Notes: generated by a model from the sequence alone, not told the origin. A DNA stretch of 64,000 nt from BOG-1155 sp963717985 (GCA_963717985.1 CAVQYC010000004.1:124001-188000); one strand, 5' to 3'. Counted from the stretch's first letter, positions 33,346 to 42,069 are shown. Translations and numbers: made by a program.

Positions 33346-33933
33346 TCACCTCACCCTCTTCAACTCCTTATTTATCTGCTCCAGGTCACATTCTTCCGGG
33401 TCGAAATAGTCGCCGAGCCGTTCCTTTGTTTCTTCGTATTCGGGGTGGTCGGGATTTTTCAGTATTGCGAGCATGCTATTGTAGTCGAATATACCGCCGC
33501 AGTCTTCCTGCGGGCCGGAGAGGGCGCCGTCTATGCAGACGGCGCGGCCGGAGAATCGTTCATCTTGATCGACAATTTTCTCTACGGTAATTTTGTGCTG
33601 CCAGTCATCGCCGAAATCATAGATGTACAGGAATGAATTTCTTGCTTTCGGCGCTATATCCTGGAGGCGCACCCTGGCTTCATCTTCCGACTCATCCATC
33701 TCCATTTCCGGGTTCTTATCGGCATAGGAAATGCCCTTTACAGAAAACTCGTGGAGATGCGTATCGGTCCACCCGAAGGCAATCTGCATTACCTTGTGGA
33801 GGTCGGCAAGGGTGATGCCGCCCGGCACCAGGATCTGCCGCCAGATCACGGGCTTGCTCCCCACGATTGTCGCTTTCAGTTGATAAATTCTGCCCTTCTC
33901 ATTTTGGACATGTCTTCCTGAATTACTGCTCAT
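33346..33933 (-). CDS. Plasmid pRiA4b ORF-3 family protein
   Basis: The 195-residue protein matches the pRiA4b ORF-3-like family (PF07929), of unknown biochemical role. QLKATIVGSKPVIWRQILVP and LADLHKVMQIAFGWTDTHLH form the conserved N-terminal half. FLYIYDFGDDWQHKITVEKI and DGALSGPQEDCGGIFDYNSM form the C-terminal signature. Members are common on plasmids and genomic islands and often sit beside defence genes. It ends about 118 bp before cas6 and reads in the same direction, so it could share transcription, but it is not a known Cas protein. Confidence 0.85.
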   Translation of the reverse strand: MSSNSGRHVQNEKGRIYQLKATIVGSKPVIWRQILVPGGITLADLHKVMQIAFGWTDTHLHEFSVKGISYADKNPEMEMDESEDEARVRLQDIAPKARNSFLYIYDFGDDWQHKITVEKIVDQDERFSGRAVCIDGALSGPQEDCGGIFDYNSMLAILKNPDHPEYEETKERLGDYFDPEECDLEQINKELKRVR

Positions 33934-34536
33934 GAATATTTCCCTCCCCTCCTCACCATGAATTCCCGGATGAAAGAGACACTAGGAACACTACCATGAC
34001 GTCAGGAAAATGCAAGGAAAATCGTGACAATAATTCCATTATTCTTTGTAGAGCTGCATTTTGTCACTCCTGGTTGTCAGCCCTCCTTGTCACTCCTTAT
34101 TGTCGCCTCTCCTTGTCACTTTGACAGGATGGGGGGAAACGCAGGAAAATGTTATGAGACCGGGCCGTCATTTCGAGAGGCGGAGAGACAACAGACGCCC
34201 GGCCCCACTTTTAGCCGGTTTCCCGTAAGCCGGCACCGCTCTTTGACAATTGAGCCGCAAGACCCGCATCCGACGGTGGTGGTACCGCGCCGGAGTATTG
34301 TACGCGAGCTTTTAAGGGGCCGGGAAGAATTTCGATGGATGGTCGCGACCCCCCACCCCCCCCTAAAACCGTCCAGTTTCGTCCACTTTCGTCAACCCGC
34401 CTTCGGGAAGGCTTGCGAGAGAAGGGAATCGGAAGAGGGGTTGTGATTCCTCCCTACCGGTCGAGTGGGTACCCGGGTACCCGTACATGATGTACGCACC
34501 AGAAGGAGGAGCATCTTTTCCGCCCGCCCGGCACCC
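33934..34536. other. 600-bp non-coding gap
   Basis: I see no convincing gene. It contains a 13-bp tandem repeat array (34061-34125), a long pyrimidine run near 34350, a GGGTACCCGGGTACCC palindrome followed by GTACATGATGTAC near 34470-34495, and the promoter of the cupin gene at its right edge. Confidence 0.6.
34061..34125. repeat. Five tandem 13-bp repeats (TTGTC units)
   Basis: Five consecutive 13-bp units start at 34061, 34074, 34087, 34100 and 34113. Each opens with TTGTC; three read TTGTCACT and the others TTGTCAGC and TTGTCGCC. The fixed 13-bp period and conserved first half look like iterated protein-binding sites rather than random low complexity. An inverted GTGACAA lies at 34024-34030. 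Confidence 0.75.
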
Positions 34537-34565
34537 TTGATCTTTGCCCCCATTCACTCTATAGT
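34537..34565 (+). promoter_or_regulatory. Promoter of cupin gene
   Basis: TTGATC (34537-34542) and TATAGT (34560-34565) are spaced by exactly 17 bp. The first ATG (34566) abuts the -10 box, so a transcript starting normally would begin at about 34573-34575. This favours the second ATG (34575) and a leaderless mRNA. Confidence 0.6.
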
Positions 34566-34973
34566 ATGGCCGACATGGATAAGATATTTTTGGAGATGCT
34601 CCCCGTGACGAACGAGGGCGACGGCGCAAAGAGGTGGGAGGAGGAAAAGGGCGAGTTTGCGCAGATCTGCTATGGGGAAGAGTCCCGCCATATCGCCTTG
34701 TTCACGATCAGGAAGGGGTTCTGGCGGGGTATGCATTATCACGAGAAGAAGGAAGAGCGATTCTACGTGGCACGCGGCTCGGTGCGCGCGGTATTTATTG
34801 ATATGGACACGGACGAGAGGGTTGAGCACCTCCTGACCAAAGGGGCGAGGCTCCGCGTGGAGCCGCGCTGTTGGCACATCTTCTATGGAATCGATGAGGC
34901 AACTGTTGTAGAATATAGTCCGCAGGTTTATGAGAGTAATGACACCTACAGGATCGACATGGGCGCGGTGTAG
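34566..34973 (+). CDS. Cupin-domain protein (RmlC-like)
   Basis: The 135-residue protein is a single cupin beta-barrel. RKGFWRGMHYHEKKEERFYV carries the metal-binding style histidines and glutamates of cupin motif 1. Motif 2 is VEPRCWHIFYGIDEATVVEY. The arrangement resembles dTDP-sugar 3,5-epimerase (RmlC)/WxcM-like cupins, but it is too short and lacks sugar-gene neighbours, so no substrate is assigned. The start is probably Met4 at 34575 because the -10 box touches the first ATG. It is followed 2 bp later by a gene of unknown function. Confidence 0.75.
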   Translation: MADMDKIFLEMLPVTNEGDGAKRWEEEKGEFAQICYGEESRHIALFTIRKGFWRGMHYHEKKEERFYVARGSVRAVFIDMDTDERVEHLLTKGARLRVEPRCWHIFYGIDEATVVEYSPQVYESNDTYRIDMGAV

Positions 34974-34975
34974 TC

Positions 34976-35521
34976 ATGGCTAAAATAAAGAGCGCCATAG
35001 AGCTCGCCATGGAAAAAACGAAACACCTTGTCATGGACGAGAAGGAGAAAGAAGAGTTCGCCCGAAGGGGTCTGGAAGACAAACTGAGAGCGGTCATGCG
35101 CCGGTTCCTTGAGGGGATGATAGGGCGCGAAGAGCTTCCGGCCGAGCTTGAGGGCATGAAGGCCGGGAAGCGGGAAAAGAGGCTGCTCCTGGTCGATCTG
35201 ATCCTTGAGGAATTCGATCTTCCCGGTGATAAGGAGAGGCTTTTTGACCTTCTGGAACTGGTGGGCGAGGAGGCGGGAAATGGTCTGGACGGTGATGCAC
35301 GGAGCCTGAAAGACCGGTTCCGGGAAGAGTTGAGAGCCAATGCCGCCGGTGTCAGGGCGGAGATAACGAAACGTCTCGAACACATGGGGATCTCGGGCGG
35401 AAGTCTGGAGCCTAATACTGAAGAATGGGAAGAATGGAAGGATACGGCCCAAAAGACCGGGATTCTCTTCAAAGGCTGGCTCCACGAATGGAAAAACAAG
35501 GCTGACAACGCCCCTGCATAG
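34976..35521 (+). CDS. Hypothetical helical protein
   Basis: I do not recognise the function. The 181-residue product is highly charged and predicted all-helical (for example MEKTKHLVMDEKEKEEFARR and KREKRLLLVDLILEEFDL). It has no signal peptide or membrane segment. It lies 2 bp after the cupin gene and directly before the TIGR02757 gene, so the three are probably co-transcribed. Confidence 0.7.
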   Translation: MAKIKSAIELAMEKTKHLVMDEKEKEEFARRGLEDKLRAVMRRFLEGMIGREELPAELEGMKAGKREKRLLLVDLILEEFDLPGDKERLFDLLELVGEEAGNGLDGDARSLKDRFREELRANAAGVRAEITKRLEHMGISGGSLEPNTEEWEEWKDTAQKTGILFKGWLHEWKNKADNAPA

Positions 35522-35709
35522 CTTTTCGAAAAGCAATTCTTAGAAACAAAAAGGGAAACGCCATCAATCTGCAGGCCATATATGAGAGGGAAAAGGCGGG
35601 GCTCGTCGCGCTCGTCGGGAACGACCCGGTCGCCTTCCCGCACCGGTTTACGCAACCCCTGGACATCGAGCTGGCCGGCTTTATCGCCTCGCAGTTCGCC
35701 TACGGCCGC

Positions 35710-36342
35710 GTGGAGCAGATTACCCGTTTCCTCGACGGCCTCTTTCTCCGCATGGGAAAAAGTCCCTTTGCGTTTATTGCTTCCGGCGACCTCGCAACCC
35801 TCGGCGACCTCTATTACCGCTTCCACAAGGGGCCAGACATCATACGGCTCTTTACTCTTCTCAGGGGCATCGTGGAAAGGTACGGAGGCATCGGCAGCAT
35901 GATCGAGCACTATTACGAAGGGGATTTGAGAAAGGCCGTCTGGACGGCGCGCGCCGACCTGATCGGCTCATCCGACGATCTTCTTTTCTTTTTCCCCAAG
36001 GAAGCGCCTGCAAGCCCCTTCAAGAGATGGAGCCTCTACGCACGCTGGATGGTGCGCCGCGACGGGATTGACTTCGGCCTTTGGAAGTTTGTCGGGAAAC
36101 GCGACCTGGTCATCCCGCTGGACGCGAATATTTTCAAGATCGGCAGGTGTCGCGGCTGGACCGACCAAAAGACGCAGAACTGGAAAGCCGCGTGCCAGAT
36201 CACGGACGAGCTAAAGAAGCACTGCCCGGAAGACCCCCTGAAGTATGACTTTTTTCTCTGCCACGTGGTAGGCATAGGCGGGGGCTGCAGCGGAGTGAGA
36301 AAGGGCGATTGTGTCAAAGGATGTCTGCTCCATGAAATATAG
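35710..36342 (+). CDS. TIGR02757/DUF2400 family protein (5' start uncertain)
   Basis: The protein matches the DUF2400 family, of unknown function. It has FHKGPDIIRLFTLLRGIVE, RWSLYARWMVRRDGIDFGLW, VIPLDANIFKIGRCRGW and a C-terminal cysteine-containing GGCSGVRKGDCVKGC. The only canonical start in frame is the GTG at 35710. Family-like sequence continues upstream in the same frame (HRFTQPLDIELAGFIASQFA at 35641-35700, and LQAIYEREKAGL from about 35569). No ATG, GTG or TTG occurs back to the stop at 35503, so the true start may be a rare codon (ATC 35563, CTG 35569 or ATT 35536). The 3' end overlaps rimO. Confidence 0.8.
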   Translation: MEQITRFLDGLFLRMGKSPFAFIASGDLATLGDLYYRFHKGPDIIRLFTLLRGIVERYGGIGSMIEHYYEGDLRKAVWTARADLIGSSDDLLFFFPKEAPASPFKRWSLYARWMVRRDGIDFGLWKFVGKRDLVIPLDANIFKIGRCRGWTDQKTQNWKAACQITDELKKHCPEDPLKYDFFLCHVVGIGGGCSGVRKGDCVKGCLLHEI

Positions 36343-37630
36343 GATTGTGAGTCTCGGGTGTCCCAAGAACCTTGTTGATTCCGAATATATTGCCGGAAGG
36401 CTGGAAAAGGCGGGCCATACGCTCGCGGACGATGCGGGCCTGGTTGTCGTGAATACCTGCGCGTTTATAGCCGACGCGTGCAGCGAATCGATAGAAGTCA
36501 TACTTAGGGAGGCGCAAATAAAGGCGGACCCCGGCGCGAGGCTGGTAGTCACCGGCTGCCTCGTGGATCGCTATGGCGACGAATTAGCCGGGCTCCTGCC
36601 CGAGGTCGACCTCTTTGTGGGGAAGGACGCCGGCAGGAACATCGAGCGTCTTGTCGCGGAAAAGGGTTTCTTTAAGAATAGCGCCGAGGCGGAAGACCCC
36701 GCCCTAGCCGCCTGCCTTCCAAGAAAAGTCCTGACTCCGCCCCCGACGGCTTACCTCAAGATCCAGGAGGGGTGCAACAACCGCTGCAGCTATTGCACGA
36801 TACCTTCCATCAAGGGGCCTTTGCAGAGCCGGCCGCCTTTATCCATCGAGGAAGAATTCCGGGAGCTGCTCGCGAGAGGTTACAGGGAGTTTAACGTGAT
36901 AGGCCAGGATGTTACCTCTTACGGCAGGGACTCGGGCACGGACATCGGGAAGCTGCTCGCACGACTTCTCTCGATAAGGGGCGACTATTTCATCAGGCTC
37001 CTCTACCTGCATCCAAAAGGCATAGACGACGGACTCCTTGACCTGATAAGGAGCGATGACCGGATCGTGCCGTACCTTGACATCCCCATACAGCATACGG
37101 AGGACAGGCTCCTGGCATCGATGAACCGGGGCTATTCGCGCAGCGCCCTGGAGCGTCTCTTCGGAAAGATCAAGTCGGACATGCCCGATGCCGCACTCCG
37201 CACCACGGTTATGGTAGGATATCCGGGAGAAAGGGAAGACGAGTTTTTGAGCCTTTGTGCCTTTATTTCCGAGTGGGAGTTCGACAATCTCGGGGCGTTC
37301 ATCTATTCCCGGGAGGCGGGTACAGCTTCCGCCCGCATGAAAGGTCACGTGCCGAAAGGCATCAAAAGGCGGAGATATCAGAAGGTTATGGAGCTGCAGA
37401 GGGAGATATCGAAAAAACGGCTGATGCGGCTCAAAGGGCGGGAGATGCCGGTCGTGGTAGAGGCCAGAGAGGCGGACTCCATGACAGGGCGCCTTCTGCT
37501 CCAGGCCCCGGACGTGGACGGCATTGCCTTTATCAAAGGCGACTGTGCAGTGGGACAGATAAGGACGGGCGTGGTGACGGGCACGACCGATTACGATGTG
37601 GTGGTAGAGCTGGGGGCAGCGCTTTTATGA
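36332..37630 (+). CDS. rimO: Ribosomal protein S12 methylthiotransferase RimO
   Basis: RimO is a radical-SAM enzyme that adds a methylthio group to an aspartate of ribosomal protein S12. The start MKYRIVSLGCPKNLVDSEY is chosen at 36332, 11 bp inside the previous gene. The UPF0004 domain has the cysteines SLGC, NTCAF and TGCLVD. The radical-SAM cluster is CNNRCSYCTIPSIKG, and a C-terminal TRAM-like segment follows. The length (432 residues) is typical. The last codons are partly repeated just downstream. Confidence 0.95.
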   Translation: MKYRIVSLGCPKNLVDSEYIAGRLEKAGHTLADDAGLVVVNTCAFIADACSESIEVILREAQIKADPGARLVVTGCLVDRYGDELAGLLPEVDLFVGKDAGRNIERLVAEKGFFKNSAEAEDPALAACLPRKVLTPPPTAYLKIQEGCNNRCSYCTIPSIKGPLQSRPPLSIEEEFRELLARGYREFNVIGQDVTSYGRDSGTDIGKLLARLLSIRGDYFIRLLYLHPKGIDDGLLDLIRSDDRIVPYLDIPIQHTEDRLLASMNRGYSRSALERLFGKIKSDMPDAALRTTVMVGYPGEREDEFLSLCAFISEWEFDNLGAFIYSREAGTASARMKGHVPKGIKRRRYQKVMELQREISKKRLMRLKGREMPVVVEAREADSMTGRLLLQAPDVDGIAFIKGDCAVGQIRTGVVTGTTDYDVVVELGAALL

Positions 37631-37716
37631 GGGGGGAGGCTTCGACGGCTCCGCCGGTGGAGGGGGTGCTGAACCCCGGTAATTGCACGACCGATTACGA
37701 TGTGGTGGTAGAGCTG
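37581..37716 (+). repeat. 32-bp direct duplication of the rimO 3' end
   Basis: The sequence that begins GCACGACCGATTACGATG and ends GTAGAGCTG occurs at 37581-37612 (inside rimO) and again at 37685-37716, just before lysS. The copies are identical and 104 bp apart. The second copy encodes the same TTDYDVVVEL as the RimO tail and is followed by a TGA. This suggests that the original rimO end was duplicated by a short slippage or recombination event. Confidence 0.9.
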
Positions 37717-37729
37717 TGAGGAGTCAATA

Positions 37730-39211
37730 ATGGAACCGATCAATGAGCTTTTGAGCGTCCGGAAGGAGAAGCAGGAGCTTCTCAAGGCAGCCGGCATAGA
37801 CCCCTATCCCCAGGAAAGGGGCACATTCCGGGGGAGCACCGATATCCACAAGGAGTTCGGCGAGCTGTCCGCCGAGGAGATCGAGCAGAAAAACGCTTTT
37901 GTTTCCTTCGCGGGCCGGATCGTCGCCTTCAGGGACTTCGGCAAGAGCTGCTTCCTCCACGTGCAGGACCGGGAGGGGCGCACCCAGGTCTACGCGAGGA
38001 AAGATACGCTCAAATCTCCCGACTACGACCTCTTTAAGAAGTTCGATGTGGGCGACATCGTCGGTGTGGACGGAAAGGTCTTCAAGACGCGGACGGGCGA
38101 GCTGACGATAGTCGCCGAGCATATCAAGCTCCTGACGAAATCGCTGCGCCCCTTGCCGGAGAAGTGGCACGGCCTCAAGGACGTGGAGGAGCGGTACCGC
38201 AGGCGCTACGTCGACCTGATCGTCAACCAGAAGGTGCGCGAGGTCTTCCTGAGGCGGGCGCGCATCATCGAATCCCTACGCGCCTTTCTCACCGACCGGG
38301 CATTTGTCGAAGTGGAGACGCCCATGATGCAGGTACTCCCGGGCGGGGCGGTGGCGAAGCCCTTCAAGACCCATCATAACGCCCTGGGTCTCGACCTTTA
38401 CTTAAGGATCGCTCCCGAGCTCTATCTGAAAAGACTGATCGTGGGAGGGCTCGAAAGGGTCTTCGAGATCAACAGAAACTTCAGGAATGAAGGCATCTCC
38501 GTGAGGCACAACCCCGAATTTACCATGCTCGAGTTCTACCAGGCCTATGCGACCTATGAGGACCTGATGGACCTGACCGAGGAGATGATCTCCACGCTGG
38601 TTTTCACGCTCTTCGGGAGCTTTACCGTGATTTACAACGGACAGGAGATCGATTTTGCAAGGCCCTGGAGGCGGCTGACCATGGAACAGGCCCTCGTCGA
38701 TTCCGGCTGTTTCGTCCTTGCCGATGACGACGATACGCCCATCATCGAGGACGAGGAAACGCTCAGGAAACGCGGCAAGGAGCTTGCCATTGAAGGCATC
38801 GAGACAATGTCGAAGGGAAAGATGATCACCGAGTTGTTCGAAAAGCTGTGCGAAGACAAGCTGGTGCAGCCTACATTCATCACGGAATACCCGGTCGAAG
38901 TCTCCCCTCTGGCAAAACGGTCAAAGGAAAGACCGGAGGTGACCGAGCGGTTCGAGCTTTACATGAGCGGTATGGAGATTGCCAACGGGTTTAACGAGCT
39001 GAACGACCCTGAAGACCAAAAGCGCAGGTTCCTCGATCAGATAAAGGAGAAAGAAGAAGGCGCGGCAATGGATGAGGATTATATCATGGCCCTGGAATAC
39101 GGGCTGCCGCCGACGGCGGGCGAGGGCATCGGGATTGACCGGCTGACCATGCTGCTCACCGACAGCCAGTCGATCAGGGAAGTGATCCTCTTCCCGCTCC
39201 TGCGGCCGTAA
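37730..39211 (+). CDS. lysS: Lysyl-tRNA synthetase, class II
   Basis: LysS charges tRNA-Lys. The 493-residue protein has an N-terminal OB-fold anticodon-binding domain (VSFAGRIVAFRDFGKSCFLH). The class II core includes motif 1 around VETPMMQVLPGGAVAKPF, motif 2 FEINRNFRNEGISVRHNPEF and motif 3 GEGIGIDRLTMLLTD. MEPINELLSVRKEKQELLKA is a typical N-terminus, preceded by GAGGAG. It is followed 8 bp later by the permease gene. Confidence 0.96.
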   Translation: MEPINELLSVRKEKQELLKAAGIDPYPQERGTFRGSTDIHKEFGELSAEEIEQKNAFVSFAGRIVAFRDFGKSCFLHVQDREGRTQVYARKDTLKSPDYDLFKKFDVGDIVGVDGKVFKTRTGELTIVAEHIKLLTKSLRPLPEKWHGLKDVEERYRRRYVDLIVNQKVREVFLRRARIIESLRAFLTDRAFVEVETPMMQVLPGGAVAKPFKTHHNALGLDLYLRIAPELYLKRLIVGGLERVFEINRNFRNEGISVRHNPEFTMLEFYQAYATYEDLMDLTEEMISTLVFTLFGSFTVIYNGQEIDFARPWRRLTMEQALVDSGCFVLADDDDTPIIEDEETLRKRGKELAIEGIETMSKGKMITELFEKLCEDKLVQPTFITEYPVEVSPLAKRSKERPEVTERFELYMSGMEIANGFNELNDPEDQKRRFLDQIKEKEEGAAMDEDYIMALEYGLPPTAGEGIGIDRLTMLLTDSQSIREVILFPLLRP

Positions 39212-39219
39212 ATATCGCC

Positions 39220-40416
39220 ATGGACTACGAAACGACCATCGCCCTGCGTTACCTCAGATCGAAAAGGAAGGATAAATTCATCTCCTTCACCACGTGGATC
39301 GCTATAGTGGGCATAGCCATCGGGGTGATGGCTATCATCCTGGTCATCGCGGTGATGACAGGGTTCCAGGACGAGATCAGGGAACGCCTCCTCGGCATCC
39401 GCCCCCATATCGTCTTGATCCCGGACTGGGGGGTGAAGAACCCCACACAGGTCGTGGAGCGCATAAAACGCATCGACGGCGTGGTCTCCGCATCTCCCTT
39501 CATAGAGTTCCAGGCGATGGCTCAAGGGCCTGCAAGGGTAGCCGGGGTGGTGGTCAAAGGGGTTCAACCGGAGGACGCAGCCTATCTGGGTCGTCTGATG
39601 AAAGAGGGGAGTGTCGATGCCCTTAAGACCAGGGGCGTCATCCTTCTGGGAAAGGAGCTTGCGAGGGAGCTTGGCCTTCTGCCGGGGGACCTGTTTACCC
39701 TCGTCGTTCCCTTCGGCGGCTTTTCCCCGGCGGGCGCGGCACCTGAAACGGTGCAGGTCAGGGTGGGCGGCACCTTCGAGACGGGTATGTTCGATATCGA
39801 TAGCCTTGTCGCCATCATGCCTCTGACCGACGTCGAATCGACGCTGGGGGCCGGTGTGACGGGGATCGAGGTAAAGGTGAAGGATGTCTACGCCGCGGGC
39901 GCGGTGCGGGACCGCATCGTCAGGGAGCTTGGCCCGGGTTATTTCGGAAGGACGTGGATGGAGCAGAACAAAAATCTTCTCTCGGCCCTCAGGCTGGAGA
40001 AGCTGGTCATGTTCATCATTCTGGCCCTCATTATCCTGGTGGCGAGCTTCAACATCATCAGCGCGCTGGTGATGACCGTCATGGAGAAAAAGAAGGATAT
40101 CGCCATTCTCAAGGCCATGGGCGCCACGAACAGGAGCATCATGCGCGTCTTTGTTGCGGAAGGCCTGACAATCGGTGTCTTCGGCGCGTTTCTCGGCACG
40201 CTCGTCGGCTACGGGCTCCTGGAGATCCAGAGATACTTCGAGATTATCAAGCTTCCGAGCGATGTCTACTACATAAGCACCCTGCCCATGAAGATCGACC
40301 ACCTCGATGTGTTCCTTATCGCGGCCGTGACCGTACTGCTCTGTCTGCTTTCGACGCTCTATCCTTCGTACAAGGCCTCGACGATCGATCCTGTGGAGAC
40401 CCTGCGATATGAATGA
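39220..40416 (+). CDS. lolC: Lipoprotein-releasing ABC transporter permease (LolC/LolE family)
   Basis: This inner-membrane permease extracts lipoproteins for delivery to the outer membrane. The 398-residue protein starts with the family signature ALRYLRSKRKDKFISFTTW. It has one N-terminal membrane helix (IGVMAIILVIAVMTGF), a large periplasmic MacB-like domain, and three C-terminal helices including MFIILALIILVASFNIIS. It ends DPVETLRYE as in the family. Only one permease gene is present next to lolD, so it probably works as a homodimer (LolF-like). It overlaps lolD by 8 bp. Confidence 0.92.
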   Translation: MDYETTIALRYLRSKRKDKFISFTTWIAIVGIAIGVMAIILVIAVMTGFQDEIRERLLGIRPHIVLIPDWGVKNPTQVVERIKRIDGVVSASPFIEFQAMAQGPARVAGVVVKGVQPEDAAYLGRLMKEGSVDALKTRGVILLGKELARELGLLPGDLFTLVVPFGGFSPAGAAPETVQVRVGGTFETGMFDIDSLVAIMPLTDVESTLGAGVTGIEVKVKDVYAAGAVRDRIVRELGPGYFGRTWMEQNKNLLSALRLEKLVMFIILALIILVASFNIISALVMTVMEKKKDIAILKAMGATNRSIMRVFVAEGLTIGVFGAFLGTLVGYGLLEIQRYFEIIKLPSDVYYISTLPMKIDHLDVFLIAAVTVLLCLLSTLYPSYKASTIDPVETLRYE

Positions 40417-41092
40417 TCCGCTTGTTTCAGTGCGGGGATTGAAGAGAAGCTTCCACAAGGACGGCGCCATGGTCAGCGTCCTGAAGGGGATCGACTTCGA
40501 GGTGAGGGAAGGCGAATTTGCGACGATAATGGGTCCCTCAGGGGCGGGCAAGACCACCTTCCTTCACGTCATCGGCTCCCTTGATCGGCCCACGGAAGGG
40601 AATGTATTCTACAGAGGAAGGGACATCAGCCTTTTCACCGGCGAGGAGCAGTGCCGGTTCAGGAACGAAAAAGTGGGGTTTGTCTTCCAGTTCTACCATC
40701 TCCTGCAGGATTTTACCGTTCTGGAAAATATCATGATCCCCCTCTGGATCAAGCGGGCAAAGGCAGCGGAGGCGGAATGCGCGGCGGAAGAATTCCTGGG
40801 GATCATGGGTCTGGCCGATCGAAGGCATCACAAGCCCGGCGAGCTGTCGGGAGGCGAACAGCAGAGGGTGGCTATCGCAAGGGCGCTCATCAACCGGCCC
40901 GAGCTGATCCTCGCGGACGAGCCGACGGGGAACCTGGACAGGAAGACCGGCAGAGTTGTCCTCGACTATATCCTGTCAGTGCGGGAGAAGATAGGCGCGG
41001 CCCTCATCCTTGTAACCCATGACCCGGAAATCGGCGCTTCCGGCGCGCGCAGGCTCACTATGGTGGATGGAGAGCTGTTCCCGGCGGAATAA
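40409..41092 (+). CDS. lolD: Lipoprotein-releasing ABC transporter ATP-binding protein LolD
   Basis: This 227-residue ABC ATPase powers the adjacent permease. It has Walker A GPSGAGKTTF, a Q-loop in VFQFYHLLQDFTVLENIMIP, the ABC signature LSGGEQQRVAIARAL, Walker B LILADEPTGNLD and a switch histidine in LVTHDPEI. ENVMIP-like spacing and the neighbouring permease support LolD over other MacB-type ATPases. The first codons lie inside the permease gene. Confidence 0.94.
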   Translation: MNDPLVSVRGLKRSFHKDGAMVSVLKGIDFEVREGEFATIMGPSGAGKTTFLHVIGSLDRPTEGNVFYRGRDISLFTGEEQCRFRNEKVGFVFQFYHLLQDFTVLENIMIPLWIKRAKAAEAECAAEEFLGIMGLADRRHHKPGELSGGEQQRVAIARALINRPELILADEPTGNLDRKTGRVVLDYILSVREKIGAALILVTHDPEIGASGARRLTMVDGELFPAE

Positions 41093-41430
41093 AGGTTTTT
41101 GCAAAGACAATTGTCCCCGGGGAGAGTCAGCCCGGTCCGGTGCAAATTTAGAGGGCCGGGCATCGATGTCCGGCCCCGGGAGGAGAGAATGCCCACAGGT
41201 GATGAAGACATCCCCGACCTATTGAAATCATCTCTAGCAACTACCGTGCCAACATCGTGGAAAGGGCGTGGGAGGCTGCAATAGATTCGCAAAGGCATAA
41301 TAACGACAGGTAGTTGGACTTGGGGAAGGCAGGGTGAGCCCGCGTGTCGGACTGAGGCAGAACCTGGAAGGGGAGGTTACGAAATGGTGGGAACGCCTCC
41401 TTGCAGTCTACGTAAATGTTGTTTCGACAA
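41093..41430. other. 338-bp gap with palindromes, no gene recognised
   Basis: No coding region is convincing. A near-perfect 24-bp palindrome (41153-41176, GGGCCGGGCATCG half) and TCCCCGGGGA near 41114 follow lolD. The first could act as a terminator hairpin, but no T-run follows. The remaining 200 bp are purine-rich on the + strand with several short complementary blocks. They could encode a structured RNA, though they match no RNA family I can name. Confidence 0.5.
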
Positions 41431-42069
41431 TCACTCCTGATATTCCTTTCTCGCCTCTTTCAATATCCTTGTCGCGGCCATTTTTGAGACGACGACGATA
41501 TCTTCGAGGGGCAGGTACGTGTGGATGGATTGATCGAAGAGCACCTTGATCGACGGAGGAAATTCCTCCTCACCCTCCCACAAGATGAAGGTGATGGGCA
41601 GCCTGGGGAATGCCGACAGTGTGAACGACCCATGGCCGTATTCCTCTTCTTTGCCGCCAAGCAGATTGCCCGCTGTCAGAAAGGCATCCCTGGAATAGCC
41701 GAAGGCGCTTATCAGCGGCTTGACCACGCGCCGCTCGAATACGGGCAGATACGTGCGGCAGCCGGGAATATCCTCGTAGGGCACGAGCGAGGCTCCGACA
41801 GGCATGCCCGACGCCTGGATAAGGTAGTGGAGGATAATGATCCGCGTCACGAGCGTGATATTGGACCCTTTGAGGCTCTTGAAGGAAAAGCCGGGCACGG
41901 CAAGCTCGATCGTCTCGTTGAAAAAGGGTATGGACACGTAAGAGAGGTCCTCTTTCTTCACCACACCGAGCCCGGCTTTTGTCGCCTGCTCTTCGAGGGG
42001 AAGGTCCGCAAGCCGGCTGCACGCCAGATCGAATGTCCTGTGGTACGCCTTCTGTCTCACGGCGTCCAT
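41431..42069 (-). CDS. DUF3786 domain-containing protein
   Basis: The 212-residue protein belongs to DUF3786, found mainly in anaerobes with corrinoid or acetyl-CoA metabolism; its function is unknown. Recognisable parts are VSIPFFNETIELAVPGFSF, TRIIILHYLIQASGMPVGAS, FLTAGNLLGGKEEEYGHGSF and FILWEGEEEFPPSIKVLFD. Its first codons overlap the end of rpe by 13 bp, so it ends the leftward operon. Confidence 0.85.
   Translation of the reverse strand: MDAVRQKAYHRTFDLACSRLADLPLEEQATKAGLGVVKKEDLSYVSIPFFNETIELAVPGFSFKSLKGSNITLVTRIIILHYLIQASGMPVGASLVPYEDIPGCRTYLPVFERRVVKPLISAFGYSRDAFLTAGNLLGGKEEEYGHGSFTLSAFPRLPITFILWEGEEEFPPSIKVLFDQSIHTYLPLEDIVVVSKMAATRILKEARKEYQE

Noticed and set aside
34795..35910. 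371-codon frame on the minus strand
   Set aside because: It overlaps three better-supported + strand genes and has a serine/proline/arginine-rich shadow composition.
37255..37719. 154-codon frame overlapping the rimO 3' end
   Set aside because: It is a different frame of rimO; only its last codons coincide with the duplicated tail.
39079..40557. 492-codon frame on the minus strand
   Set aside because: It is antisense to lysS, the LolC/E-like permease gene and lolD, which have full family motifs.
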